NCBI GenBank assembly: GCA_964036315.1
Contig: OZ038488.1
Location: forward strand, 64,391,254-64,455,253
DNA from: Acanthosepion esculentum
Taxonomy: Eukaryota; Mollusca; Cephalopoda; Sepiida; Sepiidae
Direction: 5' to 3'
DNA: 64,000 nt
Part shown: piece by piece, positions 1-10,800 of the stretch
Layout of the letters: each line of letters starts with the position of its first letter
How positions within the stretch are numbered: position 1 is the stretch's first letter
Position numbers and translations under genes: made by a program
The notes under the pieces: model-generated
The model's input: the letters and a program-made list of their open reading frames with translations, nothing else
What the model was told of the DNA's origin: nothing
Databases searched by the model: none

Positions 1-829
1 AATAGCTTCGTAAGATCAAAATGGATGCCATACATGGCGCCAAATTAACTAAACTGCCAGCTGTATACAATCGTTTTCTCAAATCAATTATTTAAAAAAA
101 ACTTCGGGCAAAAGAAGGTCATAGCAAGGACCATTCTTCTTGGAACCTTCTGGACTCTGGCGCTACCGGATCACAAAGAACTGTATCAAATAACAGAAAC
201 CACGACTTTCAATAACAGCAACAACTAAAATGGATAACACATGTAACACAACGAGAAAATGATGAGATAATCAAGATGATGACGTCCCACACCACTTCGA
301 ACAAAAGGTTAAGAAACCCCTATCAATACTGTAAAGAGTTAAAACAGTTTCTGGGCTTGAGAAACTTATTTTCCTGAAAAAATGTTTGTCATGTAATGAA
401 ACGGCTAATATTACTATTACTATATAAACAGAGAAAGATGGCGGATACGTTAAAGCACCGCTCATATGTGAACCCAAAGTTAAATCGAAATTTGTTTGAG
501 AAAACAATTACCGAATTTGAAAAACAAAAAAAATCTTAAAAAAACATTGATTCGTACAAAGTCGGAAAAGTTTTATGACTTCATTGATCATTATAGAAAG
601 GTTTATACTTTATTTTGTGTGATATATCTTTAGACAATGTAAACCTTTCTCAACTGCTATGTTTTTATATAAGGATTCTATATCTAAGCTTGTCAGGACT
701 TTATTTTTCATATTTGTTTTCCAATTTTTTTATGAGATCGCCAGAATTTTTAAGGCTGATTGTTACTAAAAGTGGCCTTAAAATCGTTTGCAAAAAAACG
801 CGCCTGGTATAAAAAAGAAAAGCTACCAT

Positions 830-1145
830 TGACCACGCCAAAAACCGGTCTGCATCCGAAAAAAGAAGTAGTTTTTTCCCAATAAGAGAATTTTGTAGGG
901 ATCAAAATAAGGAGTAATCCAAGGCCGAAAAGTGAGGTGCCGTAGCAATTTCCACCGGCTCTGCAAAGAGATTTGAGGTCTAGTGTTGTCTTGATGAAAG
1001 ACGACACCCTTCCGATTGAACAATTTCTGACGTTTTTCATCAATGTTAATCGAGTAATTCGGAACAGTACTTCTCTGGATGCAACGCCTGATTTCGCAGA
1101 AGGGACACCTAATAAATATTGTCCTTCCAATCTCATCAGATACAC
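830..1145 (-). pseudogene. Mariner-type transposase remnant
   Basis: Reading the minus strand, a segment matches the central catalytic part of mariner transposases: residues like NRKGVVFHQDNTRP, where the Asp (codon 988-990) is the second catalytic residue of the family's HQDNARPH motif. Upstream, in the same sense, are residues like STVPNYSINIDEKRQKL, typical of the preceding helix. After the motif the frame shifts; in another frame LDYSLF then SLQNSLIGK resembles the family's SDYHLFRSLQNSL block, putting the third Asp near 917-919. Only about 24 codons separate the two Asp residues instead of about 34, so an internal deletion has occurred. No intact ORF and no obvious TIR were seen. It is a dead copy; the family assignment is fairly secure, the exact ends are not. 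Confidence 0.75.
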
Positions 1146-1189
1146 AACAATCATAGCAACATCTGCAACCTTTGTCAACAAGAAAAGTT

Positions 1190-1567
1190 AGCTATAACAT
1201 TTCCAAACCAAAAAACCTTTTGAATGAGAGATCGGAAATTATGACCCGTTGTGTTCATAATAAAGGTTCCTTTTATAAATATTTTTATTCATATGAAATG
1301 GGTTGAAAAGAAAGTTTGTATATTTCATTTAACCCCCAACCGATACATTTCCAATACACTTGCTTTTTCCTCCTCTTCTTCCTCCTCCTCCTCACCTTCT
1401 ACTTCACATCACATTATGTGCACATTTATTTATTTTTATAAATAATAGCGTTCATAATTTTTTTTTAAATTTTCTTTGTTTTTCTTTAATAAAGCGTTAA
1501 GAAATCAATTGACCGAAATCACTTGAAACCAAGGTAGCGGACTCGGCAGATTTCCTAATTTATTATA
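1190..1567. other. AT-rich stretch without recognised gene
   Basis: Short T-rich and CTC/CCT-rich runs only (for example a TCC/TTC run near 1369-1395). I see no coding signal or repeat that I can name. Confidence 0.4.

Positions 1568-1652
<85 letters not shown>
1568..1652. repeat. (TA)n(GA)n compound microsatellite
   Basis: About 55 bp of perfect TA dinucleotides pass directly into about 28 bp of GA dinucleotides. This transition is also seen, on the other strand, at 3218-3326. Confidence 0.95.
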
Positions 1653-1654
<2 letters not shown>

Positions 1655-2770
1655 TAGTGATGTCAAAAATAGTATGAAGCCAAAAATGATGACAGTGGGA
1701 TACTGAGAGAAAAGACATTTAAGGCAAGGAGTCTTTGCAATAAAGTGTTCGATATCAAAGACAGAACATTAATAGAATTAATATAAATAAAAGTCTGTCA
1801 CTTAGCTGATTGATGTTACCTTCAGCATTCCAACTCCACAGTTTCGTAAACGGACTCGTCCGTTCACTCTTCAATGGGTATCAGCAATTGACTGCTTATA
1901 TCTCTTAATTTTTCTTTTTTATGCAATTATCATTGGTGTAAATGTTTTCGTAATGTTTGTGTTCGTGTGTGCGTCTCAGAGACGAGTTTTGAGAAATAGG
2001 AAAACCATACTCGATGTTCGAAATTTCAAGTACCGAAGCAACGATTATGCTTGTCAAATGTTTAGGCTGACTGCGCTTCCAACCAGAAACTCCCCTTACA
2101 GATACTTACCTGGCACAGGAGTTCGCTTTTGGCTAGAAATGGAATAAACAGTTCTCATTTTAGAGGGTCGCATTAAAAAAACAAACGTTCCAACGCCGAG
2201 ACAGCGCCTTTCTCATTATACTAAGAGAAGTGACGTCGGTGTAATATTGTGACAATGATTGCTGGGATTGAGCAATTTTTGGTCTTTGCCCATATGCACG
2301 CGTATGTATATGGGCTCCTCACTTGTGCCAGTTCTTGCCTTAGTAGGGAAGCTGGATAAATACTTACCTTTACAAATACACTTACTTTTAATCCAGCTTC
2401 GAGAATTAGCGGCATAAGAACACGAAGGCAGCTCAAAATAAACAAAAATTAACCCATTTTTTCATAAAAAATAAACTGGACAAAACCATAAACAATGCGT
2501 TTGAAAATAATATTATATGTAATATTTTTATTTTATTTTTTAAACGTTATTTTTAGTGAATGCACATATTTGAGTATAAGCTCTATTTTATTTATTAATA
2601 ATGAATGTTAAATTTCTTTTATAAAATGACTTTTTTTCTTCATTCTTTTTCGATCATTTAGATATTCAAATGTCCGGAATTCTGAATAATCCAAACATTT
2701 TCTTTTAACCCCGTAACCCAAGGTGACCAAATAATCGAGAAAGTACTTTATTTATATTTATGCTTTATTA
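1653..2770. other. Unannotated AT-rich region
   Basis: No convincing coding region. The only item of note is a short stretch at 2102-2121 resembling the 5' end of U1 snRNA (see findings). Short open frames here have no family signature. Confidence 0.4.
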
Positions 2771-2774
2771 ACTA

Positions 2775-3015
2775 TATACGAAGTGAAGTATTCGTCTATG
2801 CCGGGTAAGATGTCATGACTTGGATCGCAGCTGTTTATAATGACAATAAAACAATTGCTCAGTCCTGAAATGTAGACCCACATAACTCCTTACACCAAAG
2901 TGAAACAAATGAAATGTATACGTAAGAAATGTTCTATTTTACAATCTCTGTTTTCAATTATAAATTTGCTATTGTCATTATTCACGTGCGTCAAGGTTCA
3001 TTTTAATCGACAGCC
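2775..3015. repeat. Dispersed repeat (copy 1 of 4)
   Basis: Contains the ordered blocks TCGTCTATGCCGGGTAA, then CAGTCCTGAAA, GTGAAACAAAT and GCGTCAAGGTTCATTTTA. The same order recurs at 17935-18235; shorter versions occur at 18475-18722 and 23453-23672. No coding capacity or TIR was seen. The family is unknown to me. Confidence 0.6.
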
Positions 3016-3134
3016 GGTCATGGATATGGACGGTGTGGTTTTTGTTTTTGTTTTTTTTGTTTACAGTATCTTCGTAAATATATAGACAAAAAATAGTCGA
3101 CTCAAAGGAAACAAAAAATAGATTCCATTTGCTC

Positions 3135-3190
3135 CTGCTTTTTAATGGCATGTTCCTTCAGGGTGTAGGTTATCATACCTCTCCACAGCG
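3135..3190 (-). pseudogene. RTE-type LINE 3' end fragment
   Basis: On the minus strand this short piece encodes LWRGMITYTL then KE before a lost stop. It corresponds to the last residues of the RTE-type reverse transcriptase whose longer tails occur at 8755-8970 and 51700-52095. It abuts the microsatellite at 3218. Confidence 0.45.
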
Positions 3191-3214
3191 TATATTTTAG
3201 TGTACATTTTTACA

Positions 3215-3346
<132 letters not shown>

Positions 3347-3467
3347 GTAAGTGAGTTAGTTCCTCTCGTTCCCAATGCAGCATGGGGCTCATTTTGACGC
3401 CGCATCCTATGACATGCTAATGGTAGGAATTTCAGTGGGAATTTAGATTCAGTCCCCAACCGCATGG

Positions 3468-3472
<5 letters not shown>

Positions 3473-3558
<86 letters not shown>

Positions 3559-3563
3559 TGCAC

Positions 3564-3594
<31 letters not shown>
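3473..3594. repeat. (AT)n microsatellite with CA interruption
   Basis: Around 78 bp of AT, a short ACACACATG interruption, then more AT. Confidence 0.95.
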
Positions 3595-3724
3595 ATGAAT
3601 AATAAAAAAAAGTTTTTTACTTCATGTGGGGAATAGACTATTTCGGCAGACGACAAAAGTGGTAATCTGTCTTTTAAACTCCTATATGGAATGGAGCCCA
3701 TTTGGATTATACACCCACAAAATT

Positions 3725-3797
<73 letters not shown>
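3725..3797. repeat. (TA)n(TG)n microsatellite
   Basis: A short TA run is followed by about 60 bp of TG. Confidence 0.95.
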
Positions 3798-4159
3798 TAA
3801 TGATATATATTTTTATATATCAAGAACAGTATTGGGGAAATTGTATGAGAAAATGAAAAATTAGTATCTGTCTATATTTCTGAGATGAGGTATTATGTAA
3901 ATTATTTACAATATTCGGACTATTGTCCTCATCTTTGTCGCCATACTTATTACAACGTTTCGGCCGTTGTACGCACCGGCCTTCTTCTTTGGAAAAAGTT
4001 TACTTGTGAGGCGTTTCGTCCTTCAGGACTTCATCGGACTGAATTTGATATGTTGGTAGGACTACACATGCGCCCCACATATGGGGAGTTGGTAATTTTA
4101 GATATTTTTTTATCTAGCCGAATTCATTTAAAGTCATTTTCTTTATCTTTCCATCATTT

Positions 4160-4520
4160 TTGTAAGTTGCATTCCACACTGTGATATTAGAATATCTACT
4201 AGGAATGGTAAAATGTTGTAAGTGCTAGGGCTCAAATGTACTGTAGATGACCTTGAGAGTAAGACATTCTCTGGACATTTACGTCGTAATGAGTTATTTT
4301 TACCTTTGATCTGAGTATCATTTTTTATGTCAAAATTGTCGTCAGTCTCGTTACAGTGAACAACTAACGTATTTGATGTATTATTTTGTAAAATGTTCCT
4401 TTTATGTTCATATAATCTTTTATTTGGATTCATTGAGTTTTCTCCTACGCATTTTTTGTGGCAATTATTAGAGGCAATGGAGTAAACTTGACCTTCAGAT
4501 TTTAGCTTATTGTTTTGTTT
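4160..4520 (-). pseudogene. Penelope-like element, GIY-YIG endonuclease remnant
   Basis: The minus strand is open across this region. It reads as the C-terminal endonuclease domain of a Penelope-like retroelement: VYSIASNNCHKKCVGE stands for the GIY...YIG core (VYSI near 4476-4489, CVG replacing YVG), followed by NPNKRLYEHKRNI, the RxxEH helix. Then come HCNETDDNFDIKN, RRKCPENVLL and SPSTYNILPFL, all in the order usual for these endonucleases. In the family this domain nicks target DNA for reverse transcription. The catalytic YIG Tyr is replaced by Cys and the reverse transcriptase part is absent, so the copy is 5' truncated and inactive. The open frame runs upstream into (TA)n of no coding meaning. 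Identity rests on motif order; I am fairly sure of the family. Confidence 0.72.
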
Positions 4521-4595
4521 AGTATTGAATAAGTCTTTTATTGTTTCAGATGTAGTAGTAACAAATATTTTTGGGATGTAATAGTGACAAATATA

Positions 4596-4604
<9 letters not shown>

Positions 4605-4631
<27 letters not shown>

Positions 4632-4712
4632 CGCAGATTGAGAGAGATATAGAGATGCAATAATTGCAATATATATATAATATATATAATAGATGTAATA
4701 TATATGTATATA
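4605..4712. repeat. (TA)n microsatellites
   Basis: Two TA-rich tracts, near 4605-4629 and 4668-4712, separated by a GAGAGAGATATAGAGATG segment. Confidence 0.85.
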
Positions 4713-4779
4713 TATAAATGTATGTATTTTGTGGGTGTTTATGTATATTTGTGTGAATAAAGACAAATGGAAAATCTAT

Positions 4780-5250
4780 CAGCCGGTGCGTTTCATCCTC
4801 TGATGGACTTTATCAAGTCAAATGTAAAGATTTTATTTTGCAACAAGTATTTATAAACAAAAGTAAAAATAGTTTTTCAAAAATTTTAAATTTAATAAAC
4901 GCTTATAAATATACATAAGGCTAACTGAAAACCCAAGTTAAATTATGGAAGATGCTAACTGACGTAATTTCGAATAAACGAAAGTGAGTAAATGATGATG
5001 TTGTTGAATTTGTTATTATAATGTAGTTAATATTTATATTAATTTGGGATGTAATTATTGTATTTGTTGACTTTTTAATTTTTTGTTTATATATATTTAT
5101 TTAGTTTTAATATAATTAATATTTATTATTTTAATTTAAATTTGTAAATTATTAAAGTATTTATTAATTTAAAATATTGTGCCTTGACAGATATATCTTA
5201 TTTATATCTAAATTTGTAGATATATAAATAGAAAATATCTCCCACATCTA
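4780..5250. other. AT-rich region, no gene seen
   Basis: Very AT-rich sequence without coding signal. A CCTCTGATGGACTTTATCAAG segment at the left resembles sequences that accompany Penelope-like remnants elsewhere in the window. Confidence 0.35.
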
Positions 5251-5261
5251 CCACCCACACA

Positions 5262-5311
5262 GTGGTAAGACATTAGCTAGATGAAGACAACACTGTCATT
5301 AATGTCTTACC
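5262..5311. repeat. Short hairpin, GGTAAGACATTA arms
   Basis: A 12-bp arm GGTAAGACATTA is followed after about 24 bp by its exact reverse complement TAATGTCTTACC. The same GGTAAGACATTAGCTTGATGA motif occurs once at 9769-9788, so this is probably a repeat terminus. Confidence 0.65.
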
Positions 5312-5346
5312 ATTATGTGGAAGGTATTTGTGGGAAGTATTTCTGC

Positions 5347-5347
<1 letters not shown>

Positions 5348-5405
<58 letters not shown>

Positions 5406-5512
5406 AAAAAAATCACCCTCAACACTACCCACTCTGCACGTTCAGTTTTGGGGAATTGTGTCTTGAGCACTTTCATAACATAACCGCCCGTTGGTCTGAC
5501 TCCGGTTTTACC

Positions 5513-5577
<65 letters not shown>
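5348..5577. repeat. Two (TA)n microsatellites
   Basis: Perfect TA runs at about 5348-5403 and 5518-5577 enclose about 115 bp of non-repetitive DNA. Confidence 0.95.
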
Positions 5578-5580
<3 letters not shown>

Positions 5581-5901
5581 GGTGTTGCAATGATTATATA
5601 TTAAAACAAAACAATTATAATATTATTCTCTAATGTTGTATCGAGAACAGTTTTTTAAAAAATAAAAATAAATGCTACGAACTCTGAATTATAAATCTCA
5701 TTGTTCTTTTCCAATTATTTATACATATCAAGAACAATTTTACGGGAAAGAAGTATCACAAAGTAGAAAAAGTTTTCTTGTGAAAGAAGCAGAAAAAACA
5801 AGTTTTCTACTCAAACATGAGTATCAACTAAAAATAATGTTTGGTGTAATGAAAAACTACGTAGGACTAAAAATAGAATCCATTAATTCCTTTAAAATTA
5901 C

Positions 5902-5903
<2 letters not shown>

Positions 5904-5960
<57 letters not shown>
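5904..5960. repeat. (AT)n microsatellite
   Basis: AT dinucleotides with a single C interruption. They end exactly where the TIR element at 5960 begins. Confidence 0.95.
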
Positions 5961-5961
<1 letters not shown>

Positions 5962-7204
5962 GGTATCTCTAAAGAAAAGCGACACATAAAGTTTTAAAAA
6001 AATAAATTTAATGAAAAAATTTTATTTAAGCTTTCATTTTAATTCCAAGCTAATAGAATAAATAAATTTTAATATTTCCAGTTAGCAAAATAGTTTGCTG
6101 TATTTCAAAATGTATTTTAATAGATTGGAATAAGATTTTTTTAAATCGCTAAAAATGCCTGAGTTTCGCCATTTTTAGCCATATTTATAAATCTGTCAGC
6201 ACAACATAATCTTTCAAAAATAAAATCTACATTTTCTGGAAATTTATTTGAGGAGATGAGCTGATTTACACTGCAATCTGATTTTAAACAATATTACTTA
6301 TTTTTAGTTTTGTTTTAAATATTGTAGATATTAACACGGAGGTGGGTATTTTTATGAGGTGTTGACGATTGTCTCAATAGAATTATGTTTGGGAATTTTT
6401 TTCCATGGGAGATATCTTTGTAAAAATTACTTGACGAATATAACGTGAGCGCCTTCTTTATATAATTTTTCACTATCCAGTAATCTTTAAAATTTTGCAA
6501 AATATTCTAAATAATCTAATATTTTATTGAATTTTAGGTACTTTAATTTTAAATTAACTATAGTTAGCGCTCTTATACTTTATTCACAAAAAAACTGTGC
6601 ACACAAACAAACAAAAAATTAAAATTACTTTTTTAGATACTGGGGTCGCTGAATTGTAGTAAGCTTTTCCATTTATGATTAGTAAATATTGTTTTCACTT
6701 GGACTTTAACCGGAATAAATTAATAAAAAATTTCAAAAGATGTAAAATTTAATTAACTTTGCTAATTAAAATTTTTAAAAAATGAAACAATTCTTAAAAA
6801 AATTCATTATTAATCAAATTTTTTTCTTGAGACAATGGTGTCCATAATATATCTTATTCTTCAAATCAATTAAAAGCTTTTCTAATTAAATAATGTCTTA
6901 GTTTTATTGTATTTTTATTTTACAATTCGCAACAGATTTTCTGTCACTGGGTGTCTTGTTTTAGGAAAAAAAATTGATGATTTGTATTCACCAAAGACTT
7001 CTGCTTATAACTAATATAAATATTAAGCCCTACAAAACTGAATTTCTCGAGTTTTCATAAAATTAAATAAATGAGGGTAACAGATGTAAAAAAATAATTT
7101 ACCAACATTTTCTTAAAAAGAAAAATTCCTAAATTATTTCATTTATTTGTGAATAAGTCGTGAAAGTTTCAATAAAATTCGACAATTACTTGATTTTTGC
7201 AATA

Positions 7205-7278
<74 letters not shown>

Positions 7279-7530
7279 TCATCGCAAAAATTCGTTAAAA
7301 TTTCCTATACTAATTTATGGTTACCCATTGATAAAAGAAAACAATTTTTGACTAAAATTTTGAATGTTCTAAAGAGGATTAAAAATAGAATTTAATAATC
7401 AGAAAATCCTTTGGTGTTTCCTCTTAATAATAACAAATATTTTGATGATAAAAACTTTATTTTTATTAAGTTTGGAGCATTTTTTCACCGTGTATACTAT
7501 TTTTTTTATAGTGAATCTTTGGATATATCT
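5960..7530. mobile_element. Member A of the TAGGTACCTC TIR element family
   Basis: The left end TAGGTATCTCTAAAG matches the left end of the copy at 56069. The right part (about 6780-7530) matches 12594-13294 block by block, including AATTAAATAATGT followed by TTTTATTG and the terminal CTCTTAATAATAACAAAT block shared with copies at 30400 and 63430. No protein-coding capacity was found. A (TG)n array at 7207-7275 has expanded inside it. Probably a decayed non-autonomous DNA transposon; ends are approximate. Confidence 0.55.
7207..7275. repeat. (TG)n microsatellite
   Basis: About 34 perfect TG units. Confidence 0.97.
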
Positions 7531-7690
7531 GCGCTCTCCGACACATATTTTTCTTTAATAAGATTTCTCGAATATTGAAACCGGTAGACAAAAATAAATA
7601 TAAACAAACGGAGCGCGCATCCACTAAAAATAACGTTCAAGTAATAAAAATCTGTCGAATAAATAAAAAATCCATTACTTATTTAGAAAT

Positions 7691-7691
<1 letters not shown>

Positions 7692-7755
<64 letters not shown>
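7692..7755. repeat. (TA)n microsatellite
   Basis: About 32 TA units, forming the left border of the inverted repeat that starts near 7800. Confidence 0.97.
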
Positions 7756-7757
<2 letters not shown>

Positions 7758-7799
7758 AGTGGGGAAGAGGCTATAGTAGTTCCAACGAGAGAAAAGTGT

Positions 7800-8210
7800 G
7801 TATATTAAAAAGAAGAGAGAAACCGCAAACGGTCTTGGTTGTAATGTGGATTTGTTTAAAAACATATTATGCTTTATTTTCCATAATTTTGCTACACGTG
7901 TTTCCGGTCTCGCGACTTTCATCAGGGAAAGAGTGGATATTTCCACATATTATTAAAAGGAATTAATTTTTCTAACACACACACAAAAAAGAGAATGCCT
8001 AATATCGAGAATATTTAACACCGAAAAACATCAGAAAAATTAATTCCTTTTAACAATATATCCAAATATCCCCTCTTTGCCTGATGAAGGTAACGAAACC
8101 GGAAACACGTGTATCCAAATTATGGAAAATTAAGCATAATATATTTTTTAACAAAAATCCACATTACAACCAAAAACGTTTGCTGTTTCTCTCTTCTTTT
8201 TAAAACACAC
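7800..8210. repeat. Large imperfect inverted repeat
   Basis: The left arm (about 7800-7972) and right arm (about 8037-8210) are reverse complements. AAAAAGAAGAGAGAAACCG pairs with the end CTGTTTCTCTCTTCTTTTTA. ACACGTGTTTCCGGT pairs with ACCGGAAACACGTGT. TTAAAAGGAATTAATTTTTC pairs with AAAAATTAATTCCTTTTAAC. The spacer is about 65 bp. (TA)n lies outside the left arm and (CA)n(TA)n outside the right arm. Probably a palindromic transposon or Penelope-related terminal unit. Confidence 0.8.
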
Positions 8211-8230
8211 ACACACACAAACACACACAA

Positions 8231-8307
<77 letters not shown>
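8205..8307. repeat. (AC)n(AT)n microsatellite
   Basis: About 45 bp of AC with AAAC interruptions, then about 58 bp of AT. Confidence 0.96.
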
Positions 8308-8309
<2 letters not shown>

Positions 8310-8474
8310 CCCTGAAAAATTAATTTTGGTTGAGCTCTCTGGAGAAGGAAGTGTGGGTTTGTAAACAGTGACTATTAAGGCTGATATAGCAAGACTCTTC
8401 GGTAAAGCGAATTGAGTCCTGTCAGTCACAGTGTGTTTATCTAAAAATAAATACGCTAAAATTTACCTTCATCC

Positions 8475-8598
8475 CTGCTGTGCGCCAACAGATTAGTGGT
8501 AGAATTTCCGACTGACGCCAATTCAGTCGGGTTTCGATCCTAGCTAAAGGTACAGCTGAAGAGCTGTGATACAGCGAAACAGTCTGTCTGTGTTTGAC

Positions 8599-8634
<36 letters not shown>
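8475..8634 (+). repeat. tRNA-derived SINE with (TA)n tail
   Basis: An A-box-like GATTAGTGGTAGAAT (8491-8505) and a B-box-like GGGTTTCGATCC (8529-8540) lie at tRNA spacing. The head resembles tRNA-Gly or tRNA-Asp. The body follows (CAGCTGAAGAGCTG hairpin, then GCGAAACAGTCTGTCTGTG) and runs straight into a (TA)n tail at 8601-8634. This is a Pol III-type SINE layout. The body is not one I can name. Confidence 0.65.
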
Positions 8635-8637
<3 letters not shown>

Positions 8638-8754
8638 CGCAGCAACCATTCTTTCATAAAATTATTATGCTTTTTAACTAAACATGTGAAATTTTTTAGA
8701 GAAAATGGTCCCAAAAAATGAAATTTATACAATTGAAAATATGAAAATATCTAG

Positions 8755-8970
8755 AGCACATAATGAGTAAGGAAGGCTTGGAAAATTTGATACTCACAAG
8801 CAAGAGGAACAAAGGAAATCAAAGCATAACATACTTAGTGAGCCTGAGTAAATGGATGGCGGAATGGGGTTTAGGAGAAATAACAAGACAGAATTTATCA
8901 AGTACAAAGAACAGGAAATTGTGGAGGGCCATGATTGCCTACGTCCTGATGGAACACGGAACATAAAAAG
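8755..8970 (+). pseudogene. RTE-type LINE reverse transcriptase, C-terminal tail
   Basis: The frame encodes a segment that ends with KEGLENLILT..., ITYLVSLSKWMAEWGLGEIT, then TKNRKLWRAMIAYVL and a terminal HGT before the stop. I recognise this as the extreme C-terminus of RTE-type endonuclease-reverse transcriptases abundant in octopus and other molluscs. The same tail occurs in more decayed form at 42535-43100 and 51700-52095. About 67 codons survive; all catalytic domains are missing, as expected from 5' truncation during target-primed reverse transcription. Confidence 0.7.
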
Positions 8971-9126
8971 AAGAATGTTTTTTACAATCTTTCTTTTATG
9001 AAGATTTTTGTGTCTGCAGAATACGAACAGTTTCTAGACACTATATGTACTCTTAAGAGAATAATTGTAAGGACACTTGAAAAACTCAATAAAAAATACA
9101 AACTATTCCTTGTCCGTTCTATTTAA

Positions 9127-9199
<73 letters not shown>
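9127..9199. repeat. (AT)n(GT)n microsatellite
   Basis: About 40 bp of AT followed by about 30 bp of GT. Confidence 0.96.
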
Positions 9200-9201
<2 letters not shown>

Positions 9202-9355
9202 CATTTTCTTGCATTAGATTGATGAAAGGTTTCCATCATTTTTTCACAAAATCTTTTTATTTCTCTAAATTCATAGCATCATTAACTCACCAAAACACCA
9301 TTCGTCGCCGCTTTTCAGTTAAATTGTGTCTTTCATCGTGAAATAACGATAACCT

Positions 9356-9580
9356 CTATTTAATTTGATATCCTGAAATTGCAGTCAAACAGGGATTATG
9401 GCATTGAGTGAAACAAGAGATATTTTGAAGGTGACATGTCTTGTGAATAGGCTTCATATACATTTGCTGCGTTCCATTTTCAATATGGGGGATAGACATT
9501 GTTATTGTGCAAAATAACCGGGCGTCTTCTTTGTACAGATAAAAAGGTTCTTTCTCTCCCAATGCGTCATTCAAACGAGT
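9356..9580 (-). pseudogene. Possible Penelope-like reverse transcriptase remnant
   Basis: The minus-strand open frame of 72 residues includes SIPHIENGTQQMYMKPIHKT, followed by CHLQNISCFTQCHNPC. The order ENGT, YxKP, then SxHPxH resembles the block after the catalytic core of Penelope-like reverse transcriptases. Without a search this is tentative; the HP residues are degraded to QCHN. No neighbours support it directly, although another Penelope remnant lies at 4160-4520. Confidence 0.35.
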
Positions 9581-9599
9581 CAGTTGCTCATTGTGGCAT

Positions 9600-10225
9600 T
9601 GCGAAGTAAGTTTGTCTTATTTTTTAGCAATTCACCATAAAGACTATTATTTGAATTCTAATCAAGCAGCAAAAACAGTGTTTTTCTTTTTGTCATAATT
9701 TTAGAGATGAGGAATTATCATTACCTTGGAACACCTCCTACCAGAAATACCTTACACATAATGGTAAGACATTAGCTTGATGAAGACACCATGCCATTCA
9801 GTTATGTGCCTTGCGTGATACACGTTTAGGCGATCATGTATCTTTCAATACATGACTGAAAGGCAGATTTTTCCCGCATTTGCCATTTCTTTCTGCGGTA
9901 GACCAGTTGCCATCCAAAGCTAAAGAACCCGGTCTGTTCTGCTATTTACAAATAGCTAAGGGGTGAAAAGAAGATTCATACCTTTCCCAAGAGTATTAGC
10001 ACGTAATGTCATTCAAACTCGGCTCTCCGATTCCTCAATCCGATATTTTAGCTGCACCCTGGATAATCATTTTGGATGTTATACTTACAAGGTTTCGGTT
10101 GTTGTACTATTCTGCATTTCTTTAGGTGTTTGTTGCATTCGGTAACCATCTAAGGATTTTTAAAATTCATTTTTCATTCTAAAACATAGTCCATTTTTCA
10201 CCACCACTTGTCAATCTTATCCGAA
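9600..10225. other. No gene recognised
   Basis: Includes a GGTAAGACATTAGCTTGATGA motif (9769-9789) also present at 5262, so part of it is repeat. Otherwise nothing that I can identify. Confidence 0.35.
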
Positions 10226-10249
10226 AATGAATTCTCTTTGTCATTCAAG

Positions 10250-10800
10250 AAAGAACCAGATCAGGCCAAAAATGAAATACTGTTACCATATTTGGATGGG
10301 AGCTGCCCAGTCCTTACTTTCCCGTCTTGATAGAGTTCAAAAGCGTCCCCGACTCCTTGTTGGGGAAGAATTATTTTCCACCCTCCAACCTCTCTCTCAA
10401 AGGCGGGATGCGGCGAGTCTCTCACTGCTCTATCGCTTCTACCATGGAAAAGGCTCGGACAAAAGTACATTCCTTGGTTCCGCTAGGTCCAACCTTTACG
10501 GCTATGACCCGCCATGCTACTTACTTAATAGCAAACCACCCACATTCCCTCCGCATTCCATCAACAAGAAATAAGTACCATTCAAACAGTTTCTTCCCGT
10601 GAACCACTGCCCTGTGGAACAGACTCCCAAGAGGATATTTCCCCGATTACTACAGTCTTAATCTGTTCAGGTCTATAACCGATATATTCCCCTCCTATCC
10701 ATATAAACTACTCATTAACGTAACCCTCTACCTCGAGTGGTCATCGGGTCTTGTGTAGGGTGAACCATACTGTAAAAAAACAACAAAAAAACTGATTACA
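10250..10800 (+). pseudogene. Jockey/CR1-like LINE reverse transcriptase 3' end
   Basis: The frame encodes IRPKMKYCYHIWMGAAQ, then LLSRLDRVQKR, LFSTLQPLSQRRDAASLSLL and YRFYHGK. This is the thumb/C-terminal tail that follows the palm domain in jockey- and CR1-like LINEs. A frameshift near 10440-10470 moves the rest into another frame (SLVPLGPTFTAMTRHATY; NKYHSNSFFP), and TTALWNRLPRG then follows beyond a stop. The 3' end runs to AGGGTGAACCATACTGTAAAA, matching the conserved GGNGTGAA 3' signature of the other tails here. Truncated and frameshifted, so dead. Confidence 0.75.

Noticed and set aside
9963..10145. 60-codon frame with Cys and hydrophobic residues
   Set aside because: No homologous family recognised, no conserved neighbours; probably chance.
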